64,000 nucleotides of DNA from Cylicocyclus nassatus (taxonomy: Eukaryota > Nematoda > Chromadorea > Rhabditida > Strongylidae), in the NCBI GenBank assembly GCA_958299035.1, contig CATQJL010000112.1, positions 4,448,123 to 4,512,122 of the forward strand, given 5' to 3'. This document shows positions 11,701-24,800 of this stretch, piece by piece (position 1 is the first letter of the stretch; every line of letters starts with the position of its first letter). The notes below the pieces were generated by a model that saw only the letters and a list, made by a program, of their open reading frames with translations, was not told the DNA's origin and ran no database searches. The position numbers and the translations under genes were made by a program.

Positions 11701-12890
11701 ACTGGTAAAAACGTTATGGATGAAGAGACAACGTCCACCCACGTGTGAAAAAATAAAACTGACATGTCATCTACATGTCTGACAGGTTTCATCAAGAATT
11801 GTTTAGCGTACTTACCAATTTAATAATGACCCTATTTTTATTGAACAGTCACAAATAAAACTAACATTATGAAATAACATTCTGCGTTTGATAGCCAGAC
11901 TAGACTTGCGCAAAATGGAGAAATGAGCTATTGTTTCATCATCTAAGCGAACAAACAAGCGTCAATTAGGTAATTGCAGCCATCATTTATATTCTTTCCT
12001 GACTAAATAGTCAGGATGAAAACAATTAGAAGAGGAAGGTTTTTAAATCACTGCAGGAAGCTAAAAGATATTTCGATAAACATAACAGTTATGCTTTAAA
12101 AAAAGCTTTTGAGTCATTTCAGATGCTCTCGTACCTCACCGGAAATAATTTTCAAAAAACTGTCAAACTGCTCCTGAACGTCTGATTCATCTTGACACGT
12201 GGCATGGAGACGTCCTAAAAAATCTATGGATAAATTTCTCCTCCAAAGCGGCTATTTCATGGAAACTTATTTAAAAATTGGGTCCAGATAACGTAAAGCG
12301 CCATCGATTTGATTTACATACGTTTATATCATTTCTCCAGTAATTTCAAATTCCGGTCAAAACGTGCGCAACTGCAACGCTCGCCAACGATCACAATTTA
12401 AAAAAGAAAATCGAAGCAGAATTTTGTCGTAGCGACTTCGCCAACTCTGACCGGAACTCAATTCGGGGCAGGAGAAATTATGGACATCTCTCTGTAATTT
12501 CGCCCTTTTCTAGGGCAAACTTTCAGAAAGTGAGTTGTAGCGAAATTACACCAAGTTGATTGAAGGTTGACCACGATTTCGAGGAACACTTTGGAACTAA
12601 TGTCAACGCTGAACGGCGCACACGTGGTTTTCGTAAGTAATTCTATGCAGTAGAATCTGGATTATTCTTTTCCAATTATATGTTCCGTGAACTAGTTCTG
12701 CACGATTCATGCGAAAACGGTCTCAGCGACGAGGCGTCCGCAATTATGGAGCTCTTTTCTTCTGTGCACGACGAATCACGTTTTCTTAGTCATGTTTATT
12801 TTCATCTTGATTTTTGTATAAAAGCTCTTCATCGATCAGTATTCGCCGCTTTCAAGCATTTAGTACGCATGTCCAATTTGCTGTGCGAAA
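8710..12890. other. Gene-free AT-rich stretch
   Basis: I see no coding exon with splice or homology support here. The region is AT-rich with frequent stops. It contains one run of about 10 G at 9150 and nothing recognisable as a structural RNA or transposon end. Confidence 0.5.
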
Positions 12891-12893
12891 GAT

Positions 12894-13066
12894 CGCAAAC
12901 CCGAAGCGATGCGGCGCCTCCTTCCAGCCTCAACATGACGTGGTTTAAAGTGGATTGGTGTGGATCGAGAAAAGCAACGCGGCGCAAACCCGAAGCGATG
13001 CGGCGCCTCACCAATCCATACCAATCCATACCAATCCACACCAATCAACACCAATCCACGTCATGT
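12894..13066. repeat. 26-bp direct repeat plus CCAATCCATA tandem array
   Basis: A 26-bp block starting CGCAAACCCGAAGCGATGCG occurs twice (12894-12919 and 12983-13008). It is followed by about five CCAATCCATA/CCAATCCACA units (13011-13060). TCAACATGACGTGG at 12932 is mirrored by CCACGTCATGTTGA at 13055, so the array sits at one end of a small inverted repeat. Confidence 0.7.
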
Positions 13067-13657
13067 TGAGAGTGGAAGGCATACGATAGAAAAAACCAAT
13101 ACGTATTGAAAACGACTGTACTAACCAATTGCCATCGAATTCCATTCATGGTACAATTGCACTATGAGCCAAATTCAGAATGCTCAGACACTCGCTGCGG
13201 CGGCGGCGCGCGCGCAATATGTTTATTGCTGAAGATACCAAAGAGCCGTAGACTGGAGCGCAGATTTCAGTCCGAGGTCCGCCAAAAGGGATCCTGTCAC
13301 GATAGCCGTCCGCGCCATTCGCGTGTGCCGGAGATCCGCCCCGTCCAGGCGTATTCTTCTTAGTCCATGCTCACTGGGCGTGACGCGTGCAGCCGACCAA
13401 CCAATCGCGACTCGGGATGGATGAAGTTTTTTTAGACGTCGCTATCGAAACTTACGCGAACATCAACCTACTCTGGCATGGTACTGTGCTGAATCATTCG
13501 ATATCGATAACATAAAAAGCAAAACATACAACGCGTCTAACGGGACCAGGGCCGCCTAGTGACAGTCACACATCTACGGTAGGTTTGTTCAGCTGCAGAA
13601 GGCGCGCAGAATTAACCCATACTGCCCACAACACTGCGATCCTTATTTTTATCGTCC

Positions 13658-13818
13658 ATTCGTTGACCGCACGGACTGCTCAAACGCTGCAGACCACGCG
13701 CCGCGCGGCTGAAATGTTGCGAGAGCACGACTTGTACAATGGCGAATTTGTATTGGGCAAGCGTTTTACCTCGCGGCGCGTGCTCAGCAGTGATGTCCAC
13801 TCCGTGCAGTCAACGAAT
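13658..13818. mobile_element. MITE, family ATTCGTTGACYGCACGGACTG (copy 2)
   Basis: The ends are ATTCGTTGACCGCACGGACTG and its near-complement GTGCAGTCAACGAAT. The interior is the reverse complement of copy 1 at 3539-3695 (for example CACGACTTGTACAATGGCGAA here against TTCGCCATTGAGCAAGTCGTG there). Confidence 0.7.
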
Positions 13819-13829
13819 CGACTATATCA

Positions 13830-14859
13830 TTGCATTCTGCCATTTTCGTTTTTGTAGCGGCGCATTGGGGGGTTTTTTTTTCTTCCTATGCTCGTATGAT
13901 CTATCTTGATTCCGGTTCCGATTTTCTTTGCAGCAAGGGAAGGAGGTATCAAAGCTCTGGGCGTCTCTTCTCATAATGACATTTTCATTCTATCCCGATC
14001 TTCCTCGGATGGCTGATTTGTCCTGATGTCATCATTCATTATATTGGCTCGTGTTTCAATGGACATAGGTCGTTTAGCGTTTGGGTTAGTGAAAAGCGCC
14101 AACGCGCTGTTCACTCAAACTGTTCTCTCAACCTATGCGATATAAGATCATACCTCACGATATTCACTTCTAGCTTCGGTAAGGAGGAAAAGCATCAGTC
14201 GTTCTCAGAGTTCTCAAATGAAATAATATAGACATCTTTTAAAAGACCTCAAACCTCGATTTTCTCTTCCATTCGCGCGGTGATACTTTGAGAGATCTCA
14301 GGAAGTAATAAAGTAGAATTTCATCAGGAAAAACCTAGGAATTTGGAACCAGGACAGAGAATAAGTGCAAGAAAGAAGCAGGAAGAGTGGCTAAAACAAG
14401 GACTATGTACGCCGTTTTGCGCAGCATGGTTCTTGCACTTTGCACGGTAGCGCTCGCGCGTAGGTGTGTGATTGCACTACGCAGTCCTGCCCCGTTACAC
14501 GCATTGTATATGCTGAAAGACGGGTGTTTCACAATGATTCTCGATGACGACAATGTGGCTTGATTTCATCGCGGTTTCCGCCGAATAGTTTCCGTCATTC
14601 CGAAGGCGCTTTGTGTATTCGTACATTTTCAACATTCTCAGAGTAGAAAACACTTGTGCTCGGCAAGTGACTAGTGCATCTACTCATTATTACGGATATT
14701 TCCCAGTATTATGGAAGGCCGAACCAGTCTTAGTCTGTAAAGTCATGTCTACGATACAGTCTAGTCTGCACTCTGAATATCATCAGCTCCCATCGTGTGG
14801 AGGCGGGTTGCGGACTTCCCCGATTTCCAGGGTAAATCGCGTCATAACATTGTATTTTC
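13830..14859. other. No supported gene
   Basis: Short ORFs on both strands show no splice support or similarity that I recognise. Confidence 0.4.
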
Positions 14860-14871
14860 TACACTCTAGTT

Positions 14872-15158
14872 GGAGACGAGTGGCGTAGTGGTATGAGGCG
14901 CCGCCATGACCAGACCGGACGCAGGTTCGATCCCCGCCCCTGGGCCAACCAAGCCCTCCACCCTCCGGGGCTGGTAAATTGGTACCAGAGTAATCTGGGA
15001 GGATAAAAGCACTGACTTGAAAACGGCTGGCCCCCGCAGTCACTGTAATAGGCCCGCACGCATACAATTGCCTCTTCGACTATGAAGTTAGTGTGTGCGT
15101 TCGGCGCATGCCCTCAGAGGGTATTGAAGACGCCGAATCCTTTATCATTTTATCCTTA
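14872..15158 (+). mobile_element. tRNA-derived SINE with perfect target duplication (copy 1)
   Basis: The 5' 70 bp look like a tRNA: GGAGACGAGTGGCGTAGTGG carries a polymerase III A box (TGGCGTAGTGG) and GGTTCGATCCC is a B box at the normal spacing. A tRNA-unrelated body follows. The element is flanked by the identical 12-bp TACACTCTAGTT (14860-14871 and 15159-15170), the signature of LINE-driven retroposition. The perfect duplication suggests fairly recent insertion. A second copy is at 46072-46353 on the other strand. Confidence 0.88.
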
Positions 15159-15186
15159 TACACTCTAGTTAAACTTATCCTGGGTA

Positions 15187-15322
15187 GGGAACTATATGTA
15201 GCCGAAAAAGGGCGGTTCCCGCGGTCATTTGCGACAAATACGCACTCTTGCACGTGCGCAGACATGCGTTCCTGCAGGGAAATCGCGCGGGACTCTTCCA
15301 AATTCGGCGACATATAGTCCCC
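15187..15322. mobile_element. MITE, GGGAACTATATGTAGCCGAA ends (copy 1)
   Basis: The ends GGGAACTATATGTAGCCGAA and TTCGGCGACATATAGTCCCC form an imperfect terminal inverted repeat around a ~95-bp interior. That interior includes CAAATACGCACTCTTGCA. A second copy with the same ends and interior lies at 39075-39204. Confidence 0.6.
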
Positions 15323-15329
15323 CACCCGT

Positions 15330-17225
15330 TCATCCTTAGCTTATCCTCTCGTTACGGGAATCTGGGACCCGACCATACACGCACGATGATTTTAAGCGCT
15401 AGTCATTTGCAACACAATGTGGAGCCTGAACACTGCGCGCGCAAACCGACGATTACCAGTAATTCAGTAGAATTTTTTGAGCGTAACAAACTAGAGACAT
15501 GCCTACTGCTCACTAGTACATATCAGACAAATTGAAATACAGGAAACAAGGAAAAATTGCTGGAATTTAGGAGATTAGCCGTGAAAGTCGTCAAGTAGCG
15601 GGCATGGTGTGCAATACGCATATTGGGTTACAGATGACTCAGTTTTAATTATCTAATTTTCGGGATTCAGTCGTGCTGATCCTGCATGTTGATCGCTGCT
15701 TATGCAAAAGTGCATACTCTGTAATGAATGCACGAATGGGCAAAACACAGACTGCATGAAGGGAAGGGGAGGGGGTGGGGTGATGCTCCCGATCATACAG
15801 CACTGTATGAACCAGAGAAAATTATGTGCAAGTTATCATCTGTATTTTATTATCACAGCTGCGGCTTCCTCAGGATGCGGCGCGTCCAATCGATGGCGTC
15901 GCGTGTTTTTTGCGCTGAAAGACCTCGGCATGATTGTGCACCCGGCGTGTGCGTTCATCGCGTTCTCCATCGTGCGTTCCTCAGCTCTGTGACTCTCACA
16001 AGCCGTTACCGTCATTTCTTGTTTGTGGGTCGCTCTGTGGCTCTATTTATTGACAAACATGTTTTGGCCATGGGGTCATGGATACAGCGTCCGGGTTTTG
16101 TTATATCAGTCAAGTTCTATTACTTCCTGTGTTGATTTAGCTGTTCAAATCTAAATGTAAACAACATTTCTCTTCCTTGTCGGCTCATCCTTGACCCAAA
16201 TGCACATTTCAACGGTCGTTGTACATTGTTTTGCGATGCAGCGCCGCTCTCTGCTGCTTCCATTAGATGTCAGACTTTCGCTATTGTAAATGTCTTTTCA
16301 GCATTCGTCCTACATAAAACTCACTTTTCTTACGTTTTTTTGTTTCGAAATGTTTTATTTTAACTTCGTTTTTGTTTGAATAGTATCGAATTTCCATAAT
16401 ACCGATACACCAAGGATTACGAATAACTTCATGAACGCTGCACTTTTTGCTTATATAGACGTCTGGACCAGAATTCGTCGTAAAGTCATAATTCTTTATT
16501 CTTCGTATCGTAGTCACCGATTGAATTACTCAATGATTCAGAATTCCCACTTTAACTGTCAGATTATACAGTGTGTACCAATGATTCATCATTGTTTGCG
16601 GTTTGTACTGAAACTGTCCAATGCACTCTAAATTGCTGGATCGGGATGCTAATTCGTTAAATTACGAGTACAAGCTATAGAGTTCGAAGGTGCTAAAGAT
16701 CTGTCGAGGTGTGTTTTTGCGATAATTTTCGATTAGCGCTTGTGGCTGACATATCTTGTTTCATCTCGTCGGATGTAGCAGACCATTTCCCTACTTCGAA
16801 TCGAAATAGATATTGTCGAAAACAGACGTTATTCTGGAAAACGGCGCCTTTTTGGACAAACTGGTGACACATGCGACGTCATTGCTCGTTCTGTCAGTAT
16901 TTATGTAATACTTCCGGTGCCGGACATAAACAGAAAGAAGAATGACATGCGCTGTTATTAGTAAGCCACTTGAGATATAAAGGAAACAAAATGTTTGAGA
17001 ACATTTCAGACGCTGATTTACTTTATCATAATAATATGGTGTTCATAGTTATCATCCTTCTCAGAATGTGATTATCGAGAACATTCTGCGTATGTCTGCT
17101 TAACATTTCATACTTGTTCTGACTCGTTTTGGGAGATTTTACTACCTAGCATTCGCGAGAAAACACGTGTGAGCTTGTTGAAGAACCTATGCAACAGCGT
17201 CCTCTTGTATCTCCTAATCATATTT
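15330..17225. other. No supported gene
   Basis: Overlapping short ORFs (for example near 15.7-16.1 kb) lack splice or homology support. No repeat ends were identified. Confidence 0.4.
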
Positions 17226-17231
17226 ATGCAT

Positions 17232-17507
17232 ACAGTCGATCATTTCATATGATCATGTGTGTCACTGCACACACCGTCCAATTTTGGCGTCTCCATTCTG
17301 GAATTGCACAAACACGCAAAATTTTGGACATTTCTTATCTCTTACGTCACTTTGAGGTGACTACTATCTAAGAAGGAAGGAAAACATTGGAAACATATCA
17401 AAAACACTCAACTGAAGGGTTGTGTCTTCCAAAAATCCTGGATGAGAACGCCAAAGGTGGACAGTGTGTGCAGTGACACACATGATCATATGAAATGAAT
17501 CGACTGT
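17232..17507. repeat. Fold-back repeat with ~75-bp arms
   Basis: The arm ACAGTCGATCATTTCATATG... (17232-17310) recurs inversely at 17440-17507 (...CATATGAAATGAATCGACTGT). It includes a shared CACTGCACACACCGTCCA / TGGACAGTGTGTGCAGTG block. The spacer is about 130 bp. Confidence 0.65.
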
Positions 17508-17825
17508 ACACTACTAGCATTAACATATCCCCAATCACTTGTAACTCAAAATGCGTATTGCACAAAAATGCGTCCTACTTGACGACCTGTAAGGCTGGAA
17601 CCTGCTCACTTTCAGTGATTCCTCCTTGTTTCTTTGTTTTTTTACTTGATGAATTTGGTAGCACACATTTCTAAAATACAATCTGTACACCAGAAGAAGT
17701 TCTAGTGGGGGGGGGGGGGGTTACTTGTGTGTATGTCGTCGGATGCCGCGCATGGTGTGCAAACTGACTTACAAATGACTCGAGTATAGCTTATACTCCT
17801 CCTACTTCATTATTTTCATGCCATA

Positions 17826-18639
17826 TAAGTTGATCCAAAAAATGAAAATCGTGAATTTCGCTAAAACTTCGTCTAGGGGGGTTATTCGGTGTGCTGAACA
17901 CGAATATGATGTTTATTTCGTGCGACAGCGCCATCCGGTGGAGTTACGGTAGGACTACGGTAGGGGGTCAAAATCACGGATTTGCCCGAAATTTGGTCCA
18001 GAGGGGTTATTCGGTCCGCTGATGCCAAATGTCACATTGGTTTTGAACCATAGCCTCATTTTCTCGGGTTACGGTAGGCTACACGGTAACGGGTGTGAAA
18101 CATAGTTCTGCCTGAAACGGGTGTACGGCGATTCGAACGATCGTGAAGCTTTGCACACATGACCATCGCCGCGCGCTACACACCCCGCTGCGGCTTTTGC
18201 CTAAGCAAAGCACAGGGGAAAGATATATTTGCCGATTTGTGATTTTGACGCCTACCGTAAACCTACTGTAACCATGCAGGTAGACGTTTTCGTGCGGAGA
18301 AAGTGTGTCATTTCTAATCAGCATGTCGAATAACCCCTCTGTGCAAAGTTACAGTAGATTTTGAGATTTTGACCCCCTACCGTGTACCCACCGTAACTCG
18401 ATAGAATGACGCTACAGTACGAAACCAATGTGATATTCGGCGTCAGCGGGCCGAATAACCCCTCTGGGCCAAGTTTCGGGCAAATCCGTGATTTCGACCC
18501 CCTACCGTAATCCTACCGTAACTCCACCGGATGGCGCTGTCGCACGGAATAAACATCATATTCGTGTTCAGCGTAGCAAATAACCTCCATAGACGAAGTT
18601 TTAGTGAAATTCACGATTTTCATTTTTTGGGTCAACTTA
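17826..18639. mobile_element. 814-bp palindromic MITE, TAAGTTGATCC ends
   Basis: The terminal inverted repeats run from TAAGTTGATCCAAAAAATG to CATTTTTTGGGTCAACTTA. Inverse similarity continues for roughly 300 bp on each side (CTACCGTAACTCCACCGGATG and GGTTATTCGGTNNGCTGA blocks). Several blocks inside each arm are themselves repeated in degenerate form (a pattern around 'gggttattcg', and 'taccgtaa'). No transposase is present. Confidence 0.75.
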
Positions 18640-18644
18640 TGTGG

Positions 18645-21600
18645 AATAGCGCCGTTTTTTTTACCCGTGACCGCACTCTCGGTCTTTACCTCGTTTCCCT
18701 CATTTTTTATTCATTTTTATGTCTCTTTTTTCAAGAAATTAGACATTTACACTTTTAGATTATTTTTGACGCAATCTCAATATGTTCTAATCTTTTGTAC
18801 GCCTCATAGTCAGCTTTTTGCACTTTTGCAAAAATGCAGTGCTTGAATAATTGTGGTACGCTGTTCGCATAGATAGTAGCGCACTATTGCACTTTATTCA
18901 TTGCAGTCACGTCATTGTGCCTACAAAGCACATTCAGTCACACAGACGCTGCTTTTTTATGTTGAGCCGACGCTTTGAAACGATACATAACGGACTGCTG
19001 ATTAATGGTTTGCGAATGGTAACTGCCTTATACAATTTATTCACAACCTTGATCTTTCTGCACCTTTCGCCACTCTTGCGAGAACTGCATCATTGGACAC
19101 GTTTGGTACATAATAAACCCAATGTTCCATCTGTGCAACATCATTTTTCTTAAAATGCGCCATAAACACCGCAAGAGAATATGTTGGTTGAGTCATGCAT
19201 GAAAATACATCATATCCCATATAGTGTGCCCTCTAAAAAACAAAAGACCAGCACTTCAGGACCTCGCGCTGCATAGGCTTGCTGTTGCGCATCCGCAGCG
19301 CTAGGTTTCTGGCTTGATCACCTTGCCACGATTTGAACTGACGATTGAACTCAATGGCTGACGAATGCAGCACGAAGAGGATGTGCCGTTGGAACGGAAC
19401 ATCATGGTGGAGGCGGACTGTAATATCTATCATACGCGGTCGCGGCGCCTTCGCTTGAGAAGGCACAATGTGGGCTGAAATTACGCGCACATCTCCATTG
19501 ACGCGGCTGCATTGACTGTATACGTATTGTCTGCGTCGGTGGCTAGATGTATTCGATTTAACGCGGTTATGCCTCATAACTTAGGCATCATAACATATTT
19601 TGCACCAAGGCGATCTGGTTTAGAATTGAAGTTGTTATCAGAGGGGAGACAGCAACTAACTGACGCTAAGGCACACGCCGCAGTTGCTTTGCTGAGCTTG
19701 TGGCGTGAAAGGGGCATTTCCTTTGCTGTATGTGTACCTCCTGGCAAAAAATGACGGCCATCATTTGAGATTCTTATATCACAGGAAGTATAATTACTGT
19801 GCTGTAAGTGTCTTCATAGTCCAGATGCCTGTTAGAATTTAGTGTCGGTCAGACGCGATTGAATACCTAGCGGACGCATGAGGCGTAGAATCACAACGTT
19901 AGAGCTGCTGTCACGCCGCATTCGCATCTTCACCTCCGTTTGGTGGCTGTTTTTTCCTGTTAGTAGACTTTACCGCGCGCCTAATTTTCTAATGCATTCT
20001 AACCGTAGATATGACGGATTCGGACAGAAGGTTTATGTTCGAATCCGTCATATCGGCGGCAAATTGGGGGTACACTATACGTCCAGAATTCCTTCAAAAT
20101 ACCATCATCTTACTTATTTTCCAATCCGAAAGCTGCAGGAAACCATGCTAGTTGAGGTCAATAGACCATCAATTCCGCGCTGCAAAGGCGAAGAAAAAAG
20201 AGGGAGAGCGCCTTAGAATTAGCGAATGCAGGTCAGACACGCAGTTCCAGACATCTGTTTACCAGCTCTGGTCGAAACTGTAAAATAGTGACCTGCATTC
20301 GCCGACCTCTAAAGCTCTCCTCGCTTTTCTGATTATCTCTTCAGTGCATCTCGCCTAGTGAGTGTCTTTTATGAAACCAAGTACGTTGGAATTACCTTAT
20401 GGCATCGTTCCGGTTGTAAGTGGATTGGTTTATTCAACTGTGAAAGATGCGGGTTGCATAGGAATCGCGAATGGAGTTCCGTCATTCTGATTTGATGGCA
20501 CTGCTAGCATTCCAAATACCAATTTCCGATTTAACCACATTTATTAATGTGTTGTGCGTTAACAGCAAAACAAAATTAAGAAAAAATTGACTTTATGATT
20601 TTGAAATCTGTCATATGAAAGCATGTTTTTGTTTGCTTGATTAAATTGATATAATAATGCATGTGTTATCTTAAATCAGTTGGAGCTTCATTTCTTCGTA
20701 TTAATGTCATATGCATATGACAGCTGTTATACCAGATGAACTTACGACTTACTTTTGCCTACTATGTCATAGAAGTTATGATTTCATTGAGCAAAAACAT
20801 TACAGTCCATTAGTCTTGCATTAAAAAGGATATGTTATGACTGGCACAAATAAATTTATTATCATCATCATTCCACTACCGTGGCATCGACGCCCCCCAA
20901 AAAAATTTTTTTTGCAGGGCTAGTTTGAAGAAACTTTCTAAAATTACACCAATTGTTTACAAGTATGAAAAAGTCACTTGCACATTTTTCAAGCAAAGAG
21001 CTACAGGAGAATCAAGTTTAAAAATCGATAAAAACACTGCAAATATTATCACTAGCTTTCATACCTCAAGAAACAAAATTTTAAGAATTTGAAAATTACC
21101 GGTTTGTGGAAGAATAGTTCTTAATTTGGCGAATTCTGAACAGTAGTTATTCTTGACGTATGCGTGCGTCACCATTGACAGAGCCACATCAACAGTGCCG
21201 ACTCCGCATATCATTTATTTTTCTTCTACTGTCTAGAGTATCTTGATAAGCCCAAGCTATCCCTTTTGGCCCAAGCATACATTATTGATTACGTCTTTGA
21301 AAGATACATTTTGCTACGATTGAGGAACTCTCACTGATTAGAGAAGTCCTTCGATTTATGCACTGCAACGGCAAATGAATTCATCTTGCGGTATTTTTCC
21401 TTTTCGTTGGTACTAGCAAAAAATGAGAGGGGTTAGGGCTTAAACTAGATCTCAGTGTTTTGCTATATAGATTTTCCTTATCTTAATCCCTCATTTCCAC
21501 GCTAGCCATAAATCGATCAATGTTACATGTGCTTTTCAGCAATTATTTGTCATGCGAAATCGAACATAACTCTCTGCCGAATTGAATTGTTGTTTAGTTT

Positions 21601-21818
21601 GCGTTCATTATTAATCTTCTTTCTAGGGAGGACTTTGAGCGTTGGGCAAGTCGGCCTTCCCTTCTCAGCGAGTTAGCTTGGCCGTAGCGCCCGTTTCCGC
21701 CTTCCTCGCTAAACACCTGGAATGGGCCGCTTAACAGTCTGCTTTCTACTCACTTTTCTACTCGATCTCAGCTTATTTATTGAGGTCGGCTTTTTTGTTT
21801 GAAGTAAAAGTAATACTG
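18645..21818. other. Gene-free stretch upstream of the SPPL2-like gene
   Basis: No supported exon is seen. A 114-codon minus frame at 19233-19577 is GC-rich but shows no family signature or splice sites. A small palindrome around 20011-20056 (ATATGACGGATTCG and its complement) and an inverted pair near 20190-20330 are present. The missing first exon of the gene at 21852 may lie here. Confidence 0.4.
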
Positions 21819-21851
21819 ATGTGTATATTCGAAATTCTTAAAATTGTTCAG

Positions 21852-24800
21852 GCACGAAAATACCAAGGTTATGACACGAGCTATGTATATCTAACCGCAG
21901 AAAATACAAAAACTGGAGAGAAAGTCCAAGTTTGTGCTAACTACCTCCAATACAGAATTAGACGGTTACCAGTGGATGCAGAAAGCGCAGTAAGTTCTTT
22001 AGTCAAACCTAGTTCCTATCTGTTTAACATGTTGAAACTAATTTTGATAAAAAAATCCTTTTTCTGAAATGGCGTTAGAGCAGTTATTCAAAGGCTTGAT
22101 ATTGATAGGCTGAATTTCTTCAAGATTTTCGGATTCATTTTTTGTCCATTGTGAATGCTAAAAAAATTATTGTTAACACCTGATCTTTTGACATATGGCT
22201 TTTTCTTCTTTTCCTTTGCTGCACACATCCATTGTCTACGTGGAATTTCCTAATCCCGTACAGTACAGTAGCAATCTATGACTAATACTCCCTTTTCTAC
22301 TTTTTAAAATGGCAGGTTAGGATTTTAAGTAAGGATGTCTTTGTGTCGCTTCAACGACATACGCGTTATAGTAAGTGACCTAATATGTTTCTGTCTGTGA
22401 TGCATGTCGCAGGTTTTATTGCATTTCATGAATGCTCAAATGTAATCTCATTGCTTTTTTGATATCGGCATTAACTCAGATTTAATTTATAGATTATCCA
22501 CAGAAACGGTGCATGTAGATTATTCGTTGCCTTGCAAATTAAGTGCAAAAATTTACACATAATAATTTTTCGATAATCATTTGATCCAATTTGTGCTAGT
22601 ATGAGCAGTAAAAGAGCTGTCAAAGTAGCTCAGTGTGCAATAGAAGATCAGTATTTTATTTTTCCTGTACATCCTTTTTGCATCATACATTGCATCTGTA
22701 CTGCAATAGTTATCGAGTTCTCTCCATTTGTGTGTATCCACAATGTTCCAGTGCAACAAAAGGTCTGTAAAAAAACCTGCCAGGAACATAAACGCAAAAA
22801 GGCGTAATATAGCGTTGCATTTGAATCGAGTCGATTTGAAAAAGGCAAGCACTCACGATTCATTTTCGGCATTTTAGCATTGATGTTAGCATGCATTGGC
22901 TAAAGTAAGGTCGCTTTTACTTAAATATATAAAATTTTATAGACGATCATGTTTGTGCTCCTTCTTAGCGTACTAAATATAGATTACGATTTTTATTGCC
23001 GTTGTTTGAAGTTTTTTTTTCATGTGATTACTACAAAATTCCATAGTCGTTCTCGTCCTTGATCTGTCTATTTCAGGATCCTATAGGCTTATCGTTCTGG
23101 CGGGGTGTCTTCAACGAAACCAAAATATGCCCCCTTCCATCTCATTCGGAACGATTTATCCAATATAATGGGTCGGCAGTACCTCTACAATATCGTATCT
23201 ATGACGATGGTACGATGTGTACTCGTCAGTTCATCGAAGGAGGCTCTTCTTTCAAGAATGCGACTCAATTTCAAGTGAGTTTCGAAGATTAATATGCTTT
23301 GTGAGTATTTCTGGTGATTACAAAAAGAAAAGGGTGACAGGAGGAAAATGCTATCTGAAAGCGGATTTGAATGACTGTCAGATATGACACTGTTCGGTGA
23401 CGAGACTCGATTTAGGTGAAGCAGCTGAAATATTATGGCGCTGACAGTGCTATCTTACTTCTGGAGAAGGGAAAGAAGTTCATCTCGAAATGGCACGATT
23501 ATCTCGTAAGTCGCAACGACTGCAGTATAGCATTGAAAGCATTTCTCATCATTTAGTTCTCTGATTTTTACGATCCTTATGTGAATACAACGGAGGCTAT
23601 CCCAACGTTTTTCCTATATCAGCATGTTTTTCAAGAAAAAATCTTGGTCAGTCAATTTGCTGGCCTCATTTTTCCGACTGCACAATCTCCTTATTTATGT
23701 AATTTGCGAATGCTTAGGGTCTGATACATGGTAACGACACCTCTCCTCTGCGACTGCGATTTCATAGGCCACCTCCCTTTCCTATCGACTTTTCGATGAT
23801 CATCATGTGGCTTCTTGCAGTTGGTTGTGTAACTGGTGGAGGCGTATGGGCTTTCTTTCGTCACAGGTATCTTTTTTTAGAAAATTTGGAAAGTTAGCAA
23901 TATGTTGTACTGTGATAAGTAGTCTAGTGTTCATCTTATATATAAAGCTGAATGTCTGTTTGTATGTATGTCTGTCTGTCTGTCTGTCTGTCTGTATGTC
24001 TGTACGTATGTTCCGAATAGAAAATTCCATTTCTGAACCGATCCGGACCAAACTTGGCACACATACACTACGGGCCCCGGCGGGTGTCATAGGCTACTTT
24101 TCGTCATCGATCGATATCGATTTTATCGATTTTTATCGATTTTTTTGCTGAGTTCACCTACGGGGCTGGGAGTTTGCACAGGGGGGTAATCGAGCATGGG
24201 GATTCCGAATACAATATTGGTTTTCAGGATTATCGATTACTTTTATCGATTTTATCGATTTTTTTGCAAAGTTTGAGCTACGGGGCTGGGAGTTCGCATA
24301 GGGGGGTAATCGAGCATGGGGATTCCGAATACAATATTAGTTTTCAAGATCGTCCATTACTTTTATCGATTTTATCGATTTTTTTGCAAAGTTTGAGCTA
24401 GGAGGCTGGGAGTTGGCACAGGGGGGTAATCGAGCATGCTGATCATCCCCAAGGGGGGTGATCAGCATGCTCGATTACACCCCTGTGCCAAATTCCAGCC
24501 CCCTAGCTCAAATTTTCAAAAAATCGATAAAATCGATAAAAGTAATGGACGATCTTGAAAACTAATATTGTATTCGTAATCTGCCTGCTCGATTACCCCT
24601 TGTGCAAACTCCCAGCCCCGCAGGTCAAACTTTACAAAAAAATTGATAAAATCGATAAAAGTAATGGACGATCCTGAAAACTAATATTGTGTTCGTAATC
24701 AGCATACTCGATTACCCCCTGTGCAAAATCCCAGCCTCGCAGGTCAAAATTTACAAAAAATCGATAAAACCTATAAAAGTAATCGATAATTCTGAAAACT

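Noticed and set aside
13106..13363. 85-codon plus-strand ORF
   Set aside because: Low-complexity GC-rich stretch with no family resemblance or splice support.
14872..14942. tRNA gene candidate
   Set aside because: It is the 5' head of a SINE with a target duplication, not an independent tRNA gene.
19233..19577. 114-codon minus-strand ORF in GC-rich sequence
   Set aside because: The composition resembles GC-rich dispersed repeats elsewhere and no splice sites or domain are evident.
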